From Artocarpus heterophyllus (Eukaryota > Streptophyta > Magnoliopsida > Rosales > Moraceae): a DNA stretch of 64,000 bases. The stretch covers positions 20,454,809 through 20,518,808 of the forward strand of contig CM046345.1 in the NCBI GenBank assembly GCA_025403435.1. The letters are read 5' to 3'. Shown piece by piece: positions 11,710 to 22,219 of this stretch. Position numbers and translations under genes: made by a program. The notes beneath the pieces were generated by a model. It did not search any database, was not told the DNA's origin, and saw only the letters and a program-made list of their open reading frames with translations. Positions within the stretch are counted from its first letter, which is position 1. Each line of letters starts with the position of its first letter.

Positions 11710-13268
11710 GAGTCTAGAAAGAAACCTAGCGTGTTTTTATCTGCAATGAAAGCAAGAAAGTTATTAGCAAGTGGCTGCATGGGCTTCTTGGCCAACATAG
11801 TAGATAAAAGCTAAGAGGAAAAGACAAGGATTGATGAAGTGGCAGTTGTACGAGAAGTTCCTGAGGTGTTTCTCGATGACCTGACAAGTCTACCTCTAGA
11901 AAGAGAAGTCGAATTCGAGATTGAGCTCACTCCAGGCACTAACCCGATCTCAAAGGCACCGTACAGAATGGCCCTGGCAAAGTTAAAGGAGCTTCAAATG
12001 CAACTAAAAAACCTATTTGACAAAGGCTTCATCAGGCCGAGTCACTCTCCATGGGGAGCTCCAGTTTTATTTGTTAAGAAAAAGGATGGTTCGATGAGAC
12101 TCTGCATCGACTATAGAGAGCTGAACAAGGTGACGATCAAGAACAAGTACCTGTTGCCTCGAATCAATGATTTGTTTGATCAGCTTAAGGGAGCTTCGAT
12201 ATTTTTGAAGATTGATCTATGGTCGGGTTATCACCAACTAAAGGTTAAATAAGGAGACATCCCCAAGACAGCCTTTAAATCTAGGTATGGTTACTATGAG
12301 TTTGTGGTTATGCCCTTCGGTCTAACGAATGCACCTACGACCTTCATGGATCTGATGAACAGGGTATTCAAGGATTTTCTTGATAAATTTGTTGTTGTAT
12401 TTATCGATGATATTCTTATTTAGTCAAAGAATCTGGAGGAACAAAAGGAGCATTTAAAGATTGTGCTGGAAACATTAAGAAGACACAAGTTATATGCAAA
12501 GTTCTCTAAGTGTGACTTCTGGCTTAATAGAGTGTCTTTCTTGGGGCATGTTATATGAAAGGAAGGAATTATGGTAGACCCTGCTAAAGTAGAGGAAGTT
12601 CTCAACTGGAAACAACCAACTAATGCAAGCGAGATAAAGAGCTTCTTGGGCTTAGCTGGTTATTATCGGAGATTCGTAGAAGACTTCTCCAAGATAGCAG
12701 CTCCACTCATGAATTTTACTCGCAAAGGAAAGAAGTATGAATGGACAGATGCTTGCGAGAAGAGTTTCCAGGAACTAAAGAAGCGGCTAACGACAGCTCC
12801 AGTATTGGCTATTCTGGAAGTAAATGACAAATTTGTAATTTATAGCGATGCGTCTAAAATGGGCCTCGGAGCTGTTCTAATGCAAAATGATAGGGTGATT
12901 GCCTATGCGTCAATACAACTGAAGGATTATGAAAAGAACTATCCTACTCATGATCTTGAGTTAGCAGCAGTCGTCTTTGTGCTGAAAATATGGAGACATT
13001 ATTTGTATGGGGTCCAATGCAAGATCTTCACCGATCATCAAAGTCTGAAGTACTTCTTCACTCAGAAGGACCTGAACATGAGACAACAGAGATGGCTAGA
13101 GTTGGTGAAGGATTACGATTGTGAAATCCTTTATCATCTTGGGAAGGCCAACCGAGTGGCCGATGCTTTGAGTAGGAAGACTGCGGCTACGCTAATGTCA
13201 ATGCAAGCAATGTCTCCACCTTTGAGAAAGGAAATTCTAGACTTCGGATTAGAACTTATAGCAGGCTA
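11710..13268 (+). pseudogene. gypsy reverse transcriptase and RNase H
   Basis: One frame (the frame of 11839) carries the [51 protein letters not shown] and the catalytic FIDD box near 12400-12412. Stops interrupt it at 12250, within ILI*SK (12421) and after GHVI (about 12556). RNase H follows in the same frame ([14 protein letters not shown] at about 12840-12885, [17 protein letters not shown]) and ends at a TAG near 13267. Catalytic residues are mostly retained, so decay is mainly by nonsense changes. Confidence 0.88.
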
Positions 13269-13269
13269 G

Positions 13270-14280
13270 CTATCAGCACTCACTCTTGCTCCGACGATGT
13301 ATGATGAGATTTGGAGTAAACAAAATGACGATGTAAGCCTCGCAAGGATTAAGCAGGAAATGAAAGAAGGAAAATGTCAAGAGTTTCATATTGCGGATGA
13401 TGAAACTCTATATCTCAAGGACCGCTTATGTGTTCCCAATGTTGATAGCTTAAGGGAAAGGATTTTGGCAGAAATTCATGACACTCCTTACTCAATTCGT
13501 CTAGGTGCAAAAAAGATGTATAATGATCTAAGGGGTAACTTCTTGTGGTTTAGAATGAAATGTAATGTTGCCATGTATACGAAGAAATGCTAGAAATGCC
13601 AGCAAGTTAAAGCTGAACACCAGAGGCCTGGTGATGATTTACAGTCTATCCAAATACCAGAATGGAAATGGGAGGATATAGCAATGGATTTTATTACCGG
13701 TTTGCCTAGGACTATGAATGGTTATGATGCTATCTAGGTTGTTGTAGATCGATTGACGAAGACGACACATTTCATTCTCATCAAGATCACTTACTCTATG
13801 GAACGGTTAGCGGAACTCTATATTAAGGAGATCGTATGACTTTACGGAATCCCTAAGTTTATCATCTCAGACCGTGATGGCAGGTTCACATCTAAGTTCT
13901 GAAAAAGCGTACAGACTGCTATAGGGACCAAGTTGCATTTCAGTATAGCTTTTCATCCTCAGACAGATGGCCAAACGGAGAGGACAAACTTGATTTTAGA
14001 AGATATGCTTCAATCCTATATTCTCGACTTCAAGACAAGCTGGTGTAAAATTTTGCCATTAGTAGAGTTTGCTTACAACAATAGCTATCAGGCGACAATT
14101 GGAATGGCACCTTATAAGGCCCTGTATGGGCAAAAATGCAAGTCGCCTATATGTTGGCGCGAAGCTAGTGAGAAGAAGTTGATGGAAAGTGTCGATGCTA
14201 AAAGGACTGATTTTGTTAACGAAACTTCTGAGATGATAAAACTGATAAGAAAAAGAATAGAGACCGCTCAAAGCCATTAG
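13270..14280 (+). pseudogene. gypsy integrase
   Basis: The same frame continues with the HHCC zinc domain (HDTPYS...KC*KCQQVK, with a stop between the cysteines), VVVDRLTKTTHF, SDRDGRFTSKF and HPQTDGQTERTNLILEDML, the usual D-D-E core of gypsy integrases. Stops are at the tryptophan-equivalent positions in KKC*KC, AI*VVVD and SKF*KS, and at *LYGIPKF. The last open piece is 13933-14280. No functional integrase can be made. Confidence 0.87.
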
Positions 14281-14741
14281 AATAATTATGTTGACAAGAG
14301 GAGAAGACCCTTAGAATTCGCCGTAGGCAAATATGTGTTTTTGAAAGTTGCACCAATGAAAGGGATTATGAGGTTTGGGAAGAAAGGCAAGTTGAATCCG
14401 AGGTTTATCGAACCTTATAAAATTGTAAAGCGGATAGGCAAAGTTGCTTATCAGTTAAGGTTGCCTTCAGAAATGTCCGCAAATGCATGATGTGTTCCAT
14501 GTTTCGATGCTCAAGAAATATGACCCAGACCCTACGCACGTGATTGAGCCACAGGTGATCGAGATACGTGATGACTTAAGTTATAAAGAAAAGCCAGTAG
14601 AGATACTTGATCGTAAAACCAAGACCTTGAGGAATAAAGAAATTCCATTGGCCAAAGTGCTTTGGCGAAACCACTAAGTGGAAGAAGCCAGATGGGAACG
14701 TGAAGATGACATGAGAACTAAGTATCCGCAACTGTTTTGAG
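14281..14741 (+). pseudogene. gypsy integrase C-terminus with chromodomain-like tail
   Basis: After a stop at 14278, the frame reads NNYVDKRRRPLEF, VGKYVFLKVAPMKG and FIEPYKIVKRIGKVAYQLRL, the integrase C-terminal module. A frame change near 14470-14483 leads to MHDVFHVSMLKKYDPDPTHV, VEILDRKTKTLRNKEIP and, after another stop, VEEARWEREDDMRTKYPQL. That ending is characteristic of chromodomain-bearing Tekay/Del elements, where it is thought to guide integration to heterochromatin. Confidence 0.82.
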
Positions 14742-14762
14742 TTTCGAGGACGAAACTCTTAT

Positions 14763-14776
14763 AAGGTGGGGAGAAT
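14763..14776 (+). other. gypsy polypurine tract
   Basis: A purine-rich stretch (AAGGTGGGGAGAA) ends immediately before the 3' LTR start at 14777. This is the expected plus-strand primer site of an LTR retrotransposon. Confidence 0.7.
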
Positions 14777-17700
14777 TATTACACCCACCTATTTCTATGT
14801 AATGGATTAAGTAATGTTAGTGATGGCGTTAAGTTTTTCCATTTATTTATGATATTATTGTCACTAACCATTTATTTTAAGTGCTATGACAGGTGACGAT
14901 TACGTGGAATCGATGTGCTCAAGTGTTCATGTTATTTACATTTTATGTTTAATTATGATTCCTTAATGATTTAAATGTATGATGTATTCATGTATGTAAG
15001 GACAATTCGGCAAGCTGAACCCTCAAGTTCGGTAGCCCAAATTGTCCCTAAAGAATCGACAGGCCGATAGAAATCATCGGTAGGCTGGACTTTGTGGAAT
15101 CGTCAAGCCAAAGTAAGGAATCGGCAGGCCGATGACAGCTGACGAGCAGTTAGGAAAAGTCTCTTCAAATTTGTGATTGAGATAATTACGATGATTGGAT
15201 GGTTTAATGTGATTAATTGGCATATTTATGGATTAATTTCCTCATTTAAGGAAATAAAACATTTGACTTTTGATTGATTGAATGTAATTGATATGGTTTC
15301 CCTATTTGAAGTGTTGAAATATGGTAAGATGAGATGGCAATTTGACTTTCCCCCAATCCTCTCCTTTCTCCACGTCAATTAGCCAACTTTTAATTAGAAA
15401 ATTTCTGATAATAATGGATTAGACAGGCCTCCTTTGTATGTTACTTCCATTTCTCTTTTCACGATAATTTTGCTCTCTCTCTCTCTCACGTCTCCTCTCT
15501 CTCACTCTCTCTTCTCTACATTTTCTTCTCCATCTTCTCTCTTCATTTCCCTACTGCAAACACCTAAAAGAACACCAAGAAATCTCACTTTCCACCTAGC
15601 CAAATTCAAAGATAAACTAGAGAAGCTTCATTTTGAGGTAAGAGCCCTTTTTTGGTATTTCTGAAATATGTTTTCCTCCTTACTCCGACAGCCATAACTT
15701 TGTCTAGGAATCTTATTTTGCGTTGAGATTTTAGTATGATGTTGATATATATGTTATGTAATGTTCTTCCAAGTTTCAACCTATTTCGATTTTTCTACAT
15801 TAATATATGAAGTTTCTACCCACTGCCACTCACAATAAAAATGTTGTTGTTTGGTTATGATGCTTGAAAATGTGATTTTTGTTCAAGGGTAAACGTGCTT
15901 TGTTTGCTATGAAATTAGGCAAGAATGTTCATCTATATGTTAAGTTATGAACTGGAAAGTTTGGTAATGATTTGATGAGTATTTTATGTGTTATGGAATT
16001 TTTGGTAAGAGTAGGTCTAGAAACTGCTTTATCAGTAAAATGGTTGGACTTTTTTTGGTTATGTGATGTTTTGTATGATTGAATGATTTTATTGGTGTTG
16101 AGATAATTTTGTGGTATTGTGATGTATATTAATAAGTTGTTAGTGAGAATTTTACAGTTTAAATTAATATGTTTTAATTGTTTGAAAATGTTGAACTCAT
16201 GTAGCTCATTGTATAAGTTAATGGAGGTTAGTTTTACCATTGATTTCAAATGTGTATTTTGACCTACTCTGATTTTTTGTTGAAGCCAATTTTTGGATAT
16301 GTTAGAGTTCACTGCCTAGTTAATTTTTGTAGATTTTTCTATGGTGTCAAAAGGTGTTAAATGGACCTGAGATTAAAGTTGTTCACTGCCTAGTTATTCT
16401 GGCAAATTTCATGTGAATGATGAATGACTTGTTTTTAGATAATAAATGTAATTTTTATGACTAAAGAAAAATCATGGTAACATATTTACGTGTTGAATTT
16501 ATCCCTGCCAAGTATGGTACTCAAATTATGTATGAATGTTGAGTTATTAAGTATTGAATTCGTGGAGGTCAGTGATGTATTTTGTGTTGACAGTTTTAAT
16601 CTAATGTTCTTATAGTAATGAAATGTTTTATAAATTGATATTTTCAAGAAAGGAAAGGATATGTGATGAAGTATTTAGTAGAAGAGATTATGAAGTTTGA
16701 TGATTTCACGGTCCCTTGAAAATATATGTTAATTGTTATTTTTATGAATGTATGACATGAACACATGATGAAGTGAGCATATCGAGACCGCGGTGTTGTC
16801 ACCTACGAAATTAAGGTTAAGTAAGCTACACAAGTAAGTACATTCTCACCTGCAACATGATATGTTTTATAAGGTTTGAAATTATGTTCTTAATGATGTT
16901 TATTCTATGATGATTTTATTTAAAGATTTCTTATGAAAAATTCTATGTTCAAAAGTTATGCATGTATGATGATGACGTGTTTCAAAGCATTAAAGTTCAA
17001 ATATGTATATATATGTATCACCTAAATAAGTGTTGCACACCAATGTTATGATATGTTATGATGTCATGTTTGGTTTAGGATTAGCTACCCTTCTCCTCTC
17101 ATGACGGCGCTCCTACGATGATGATTATGGTGCAACACTCGGGCCCTTTAAGATAAAATGAATTAAGTTTTAATATGGTCAATGAAATAAAAGATATGTT
17201 CCAATGAAAATGTACCTTGTGCACTATTATGATAATGATAATGATGATAATAATGATGTTTATAAAATGTTTTAAGTTGTGAGAAATGATATGTACTTAC
17301 TAAGCATTAGCTTATTCAATTTTATATCATATTGCAGATAAGGGTAAGAATGTCATGGATTAGACGGAGGGCATGGGAAGGCGTGTGAGCATAAAGAACA
17401 ATGAATTACAAACGGAAGAATGCCAAGAAGGAAGTTGTTGATGATTTAAATTATGATTAATATTTTGAACACAATTAATTGATAAGTTTTTTAAAGAATA
17501 TATATGAACTATCTTTTATTATTTTATCTTCTTTCTTTTAAGTATTTTGTCTTCTGCATTTCAATTATGGAGATTGAAATTTTTTTTAAAAAAATGATTT
17601 TTATAATCGTCGGTCGGGCTACCGAACGTTACTGATTGGCCTACCGAAGTCTTGAACGGCCTACCGATTACTCTGTACCTACCTACCGGTCTTGTTGATT

Positions 17701-18059
17701 TTGAAATCCTATTTTTGCATAGCCTCGGACGGCCTACCGAAGTTTGACCTTCGGCCTGCCGGACATCTTCGGCCTACCGAACCCATAAGTTCAGCCTGCC
17801 AAACTGTAAGAATGTTTTCCAAGGTTGTTCAAAAAGTTTGTTTCTAATTTTCAATGGTTTGATTAAATATTCAAACGATGTTTATGGTCAAGTAATTAAT
17901 TGTTTAAGATGGAATAAAAAAAATGTTTGCATGGATCCTAGGTATGTTTTCTCAATGTATCTTTTCAAACTATCTTCAAGCTATATGGTTGAACTCAAAG
18001 TAAAAGTATGTAATGTATGAATGTAACGACATCTGTGACGTCCGTAAGGGGGCGTTACA
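14777..18059 (+). mobile_element. gypsy 3' LTR, 3.28 kb
   Basis: The LTR begins TATTACACCCACC (a mutated form of TGTAACACCCACC in the solo copy) and ends GGGGGCGTTACA. It aligns in reverse with 22220-25175. It holds a CT-rich stretch at 15470-15545, as near LTR transcription starts, and two clusters of TTCGGCAGGCCGAA-like near-palindromes (about 15005-15133 and 17606-17806). It also has a donor-like CAAGTAAGT at 16831 and a TTGCAG at about 17333. The 76-codon ORF at 15434 is serine/leucine-rich low complexity and is not called as a gene. Confidence 0.85.
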
Positions 18060-18255
18060 CCTTACACTCTTCTTCCTCCTTCATCCATGATGAGGGCATC
18101 TTATCGAAACCCAATAGCGCATCATCAAGGTCCATTTGCGCCATAACGGCCCACATCTTCACTTGCCATAAAGAAAACCTCGTTGTGCATCCAGCAACGA
18201 AATATCAAATTTCATGGTTGCCATTGCCAATCAAAGCCAAAGCTCTTATATTACT
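18060..18255 (-). pseudogene. copia gag N-terminus with primer-binding region
   Basis: On the minus strand, just after the LTR end at 18256, a degenerate Met-tRNA primer-like site (TAATATAAGAGCTTTGG) precedes an ATG near 18215. From there the frames read MKFDISLLD, then LWQVKMWAVMAQMDLDDALL and GFDKMPSSWMKEEEE, a common copia gag start. There is a frame break in between. The fragment stops dead at the gypsy LTR end (18059), so only the first roughly 50 codons remain. Confidence 0.7.
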
Positions 18256-18750
18256 TGTTAGAAATTAAAGCAATAAGCAACAAGAAATAGAGAAAAAAAT
18301 GCACACAAGATTTTACATGAAAAAACCTTAATGAGGGTGAAAAAACCACAAGCAAAGGAGAAGCAATCCGCTAATCACAAAACGAATATTACAATGGTAT
18401 TTAGAGCACTTAAATATAGAAATTTGTTCACTTAATCACTCATAAATGGAGAAGATTGAATTCTTTGTATCACTCTCAACACTATGATCTCTATGATATC
18501 TGTGTTATTTGTGACTATTGTAAACAATAGAGAATAACAAGTATATATATATATGTGTAGACTCAAACCCTAACTCAAAATAACTCCAAAAACACGTAAA
18601 AACATGGAATCTATATTCAGACCAATTCGTAGCGCCGCAACGCTGCCTTTCAAGCACCACGGTGCTCATTCATCGAATTGTAGAACCGTGGCGCTACTTT
18701 CAAGCGCCACAGCCCTGTCTTTCTACCAAGTGTCGTTTTGGGTCACCACA
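18256..18750 (-). mobile_element. copia LTR (495 bp), 5' LTR of truncated element
   Basis: Read on the minus strand it starts TGTGGTGACCC at 18750 and ends TTTCTAACA at 18256, followed by a primer-site relic and gag. A TATA run (TATATATATATATG) lies at about 18543-18557. Near the LTR start are two direct repeats of a GC-rich motif, CTTTCAAGCRCCAC (about 18648 and 18699). The element inserted at the left edge of intergenic block copy 2, and its remainder is missing. Confidence 0.7.
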
Positions 18751-18755
18751 ATAAT

Positions 18756-21700
18756 AGAATCGAAGCGAGACTTAAAGTTGTCAAAGCATGTGTGCAATGA
18801 ATAAATCTGCGAAAGAAGAAACTGGTTAGGATCCCCAAAGGGTGATCCACGTTGTGGTTCTTGTTGCCATTCTTCCATTGCTACATCCATCACAAAGCAA
18901 GTTTCAGTGTGAGCAAATTCTTGGTGTTCCTCTTCATTAGGATGAGAAGCTCGACCAACTTCACCTCTCGCAATCCAAATTCCATTTACAAGTGTACAAC
19001 CCCTTTTCTTTATGTTAGAACTACTAAAGAAGGAATGTTAAGATGGCTGGCACTTTTCTGTCTCAAGAATAAGAAGAACCTGAAATTGCTTAAAAATTTT
19101 TAGTCAATGGCATTCCATAAGGCAACGAGTTCTTGGACTTCCTATTAGATGCATCAATCATATGATGGAGAGTAATGTGGCATAGGTTGACTCAAGTCCC
19201 AGATAACAATTAATAGAGAAGATGGATATTTAGGTTTGTAAGCTCATCTTTGTGTTCTGCCTTGGGTAAAAAGTTTGTGGAAAAAATATGATGGGGGACT
19301 CTGGCTTTTAGAGACAGCACTCTAGACTGTTTAGCAATGTTATCACAAATGTCACCACTAATATACAAATAGTTGTTGCAATGTCAACACAATTGAATCT
19401 TAGCGTTAGCTTCACTGTTTCTCCACTGCCTTTAAGTATTATACCTCCTGTTGAAGATGAAGATGAAGTTAAAGCTAAACATGCAGAAAACTTGTAAGGC
19501 TAGACCTTGTTGTGTAATATGATGACATTGGGTTATTTGTCTTTGTATATGTTGTGTTTTGCCAGTATTTTGCTACTTGAATTTATAGGATTCTACTAAT
19601 TTCAAGTTGTATATTTATTTAATTTAAATATTAATTTATAATTTTTTTTGAAAAATTAATAGGTCTTTAGCATATGTTGTCAAAAAAAAAAAAGGGAGAT
19701 TGTGTGGACAAAAATACCTTAAGCTAGTTAAGGGTTTCTTCTAAATTTCTTTCTTTTGTCACTCGTTATATCTCTCTCTATTTTGATTCTCAATCATTGC
19801 TCTTGGTGGAAAAACCAATGGGCTCGCCAGTTATGCCTCCCTTAGAAATCTCATATCTCCACACCACTCTGCCTATCTCCACACCAACCATGCCTCTAAA
19901 AAATCTGACATTGCAAGCAAAGAAATCTCTCGAGATTGAAATCTGCTGACGGGTAATGATTTACTAACAAGACCGTTTAAAAGAGATCACGATGGTTGGA
20001 TTGGCATCTCCTGCTCCACGATGCGCCTAGGAGATCATGTGTCATCAGACGATTGTAAGCTCGTACGATAGCTTCATTGTGTTGCTACTTTTGATAGTTC
20101 ATTGTCACAGCCGTTCATAACAAGAACGACTATATATGCAAAGACAAGGACCCTGTTCCTCGATGAGATTAGCGATCTCCTCCGTACTTTGGGTGATTTG
20201 CAAATCTTCCCTCATGCCATTATGGTTGCGTGGAGATCGCCGGTGAGCTCCTCCATGTGGGGAGATCGATGACAAGCCTTGTTATTTTTTTGTTTATTTT
20301 TGTGGGTGTGTATTTTGTAATGTATTTTCTATTTTTCTATGTATCATTTGTGATTTTGGGCTTTTTTTATAATTTTTTAGTTATTTCGGCTGCCCTTATC
20401 GCATGTAATAGTTTCCAGTAGATATGGGCTGTTAATTGTTGTATACAAACCAGTGACTATAGATAACCGCTACAGATATTAGCTGGTATTTCAAGGATAT
20501 ATTTGACATTTCCCTTGGAACGTATCAGCCCAAGTATGAGATTTGTCATATATTTGTGAGGCAAATTTTTTGTAAATATATTTTTAAACTTGCTTCTTAT
20601 ACAAGGCACACATGTTTTAGTGTAGCATGTATATTTTAAATATATAATATGAATGGTAGTCAAACACAGTGTTTTTAAAAGTAACATAAATAAACATGTT
20701 TAAATTTTAAATGTATGACATAACATATAACTTTCTCTATTTGTATATAGCCCCATTTTACTAGGCCCTTTACAAAAATGCAACAAATTTTAAGCTTGGA
20801 TTGATTTATGCTATCAAAAAATATTCACGAAGAATGCTACAGCCACGTCATCACTTATATTAGAAATACTTAAATATACCTTTAACATATTGGCCAATAT
20901 TCAACGAGAGAGAGAAAAAAAACAAAGAAAGAGAAAATACTAGTTTTAATTTATGGGTATTTTAATCAGTATATAAAAGACTACTTATGTCGCTGTGGCA
21001 TATTTCAAATTGTTTTTTAAAATGTAACATAAATCAATCAAATTGTAGAATGAGTAGTATATAACATAAGAATGATTATATTTACACCCACTAAATTCAT
21101 TAATGTCCATACCATATTATAATTTATGTTTATTACAAGTGTACCCTGTATTAAAATTACATTCAAACCTACTAATATACCCCCACATGAGCTATAAATG
21201 GAAACAAGATTATTTTCAAATAAATGGAAAAGCATACACCTACATTTACTATAATTAGAATGTATTTTTCAAAGGAACCAAAAAAATGTCCCCACATCTT
21301 TGTTAAACACTATAATTTTTTTTTTCATAAACCCTAAACTTTTCTCTATCAAAGTCTTCCAAAATTTTAATGCAGGTTCATGTGAAATAAAAACAAAAAA
21401 AAAAAAGCATGTCTCTTGAAGAGTCAACAAAAACTAAAGTATGCATTTCTGATATTTAGTTTCTTAGAGTCAAGTATTTTTTTTTATAATAATAAATTAT
21501 TATTGTTGTTGTTGTTGTTGTTGTTGTTATATAAATAACTTTTTTTAATATTGTTTATACTATTTGCTTTTCCTTTTATTTTGTTTTTGAATAGTGCACT
21601 ATGAAGATGTTGGGGATAATTTTACAATAGATTATACTAATATATTCAACTTTAATGGGTTAAATACATTAAGATTTCATTATTGTTTCCATAAAAGGGT

Positions 21701-21971
21701 AATTTTATTTAATATATTTAAAATAAATCAAGATTGAAGTTAGAGTGGGGTCATGAAAGGTTAAATTAGGAAAATAATATCTATAAAAGGATCGGTTTTT
21801 CAAAACTTTATTAGAGGAGCATTAAATGTTGGGGATATTTTTAAATTTTTGGGTGTCATAAATATCTCCATTTTACTACTAAACAATAGGCCCAAGAAAA
21901 ATGTGAAGAAGAAAGCTTATTGAGGACACGTCGCCCATGCTTGTCAAGTAGGAGCCTAACGGTTCCTCAAG
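18756..21971. repeat. Duplicated intergenic block, copy 2 (left part)
   Basis: Same-orientation match to 8132-10852. It carries the cleaner version of the minus-strand retroelement ORF fragment (about 19250-18760). The segment 19310-19847 has no counterpart in copy 1. It includes a poly-A/purine tract followed by TGTGTGGACAAAAATACC at about 19702, possibly another LTR start. The block stops at CCTCAAG (21971), where 3.2 kb of SINE plus LTR is inserted, and resumes at 25176. Confidence 0.85.
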
Positions 21972-22219
21972 CTATGGCGGTTGGCCCCACTCAAGCCCCC
22001 ATGAGGTCGTAGTTCACCCCTGGCATAATTGGCTCTTATTGTGGTCCCATAGTGGCGTTACGTGTCGCCGTCCCACAGTGTTGCCCCACTCATCCGTACT
22101 GTCCCCTCTGGAACCCACTAGTCCCTCAGGGTTTTATTTCGCGTCCCTCATGGTTCGAACCTCAAACCTCCCTTAAGAGGTTCTTATTTCCTTCATGAGT
22201 ACCAATTAAGCTATAAGCC
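21972..22219 (-). mobile_element. tRNA-derived SINE
   Basis: The minus strand starts GGCTTATAGCTTAATTGGTA at 22219, with an A-box-like segment (TAGCTTAATTGGTA). About 40 nt on it has a B box, GGTTCGAACC (22152-22161). The spacing is that of a tRNA-like pol III promoter, followed by an unrelated body of about 180 bp. The sister block at 10852 lacks the whole insertion, giving an empty site. The 3' tail is not clearly A-rich. Confidence 0.65.

Larger units (their letters stand above)
11133..18059 (+). mobile_element. 5'-truncated Ty3/gypsy chromovirus (Tekay/Del-like)
   Basis: Domain order is CCHC zinc knuckle, aspartic protease, RT, RNase H, integrase, chromodomain-like tail, polypurine tract, 3' LTR. 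This is the order of Ty3/gypsy elements, and the tail and long TGTAACACCC-type LTR point to the chromovirus Tekay/Del lineage. The 5' LTR, primer site and most of gag are absent: the element starts exactly inside the zinc knuckle at 11133, fused to duplicated intergenic DNA. Multiple stops and two frame changes make it non-autonomous. An inverted solo LTR of the same family is at 22220-25175. Confidence 0.88.

Noticed and set aside
15434..15664. 76-codon Ser/Leu-rich ORF
   Set aside because: Lies in the CT-rich part of a gypsy LTR; composition artefact.
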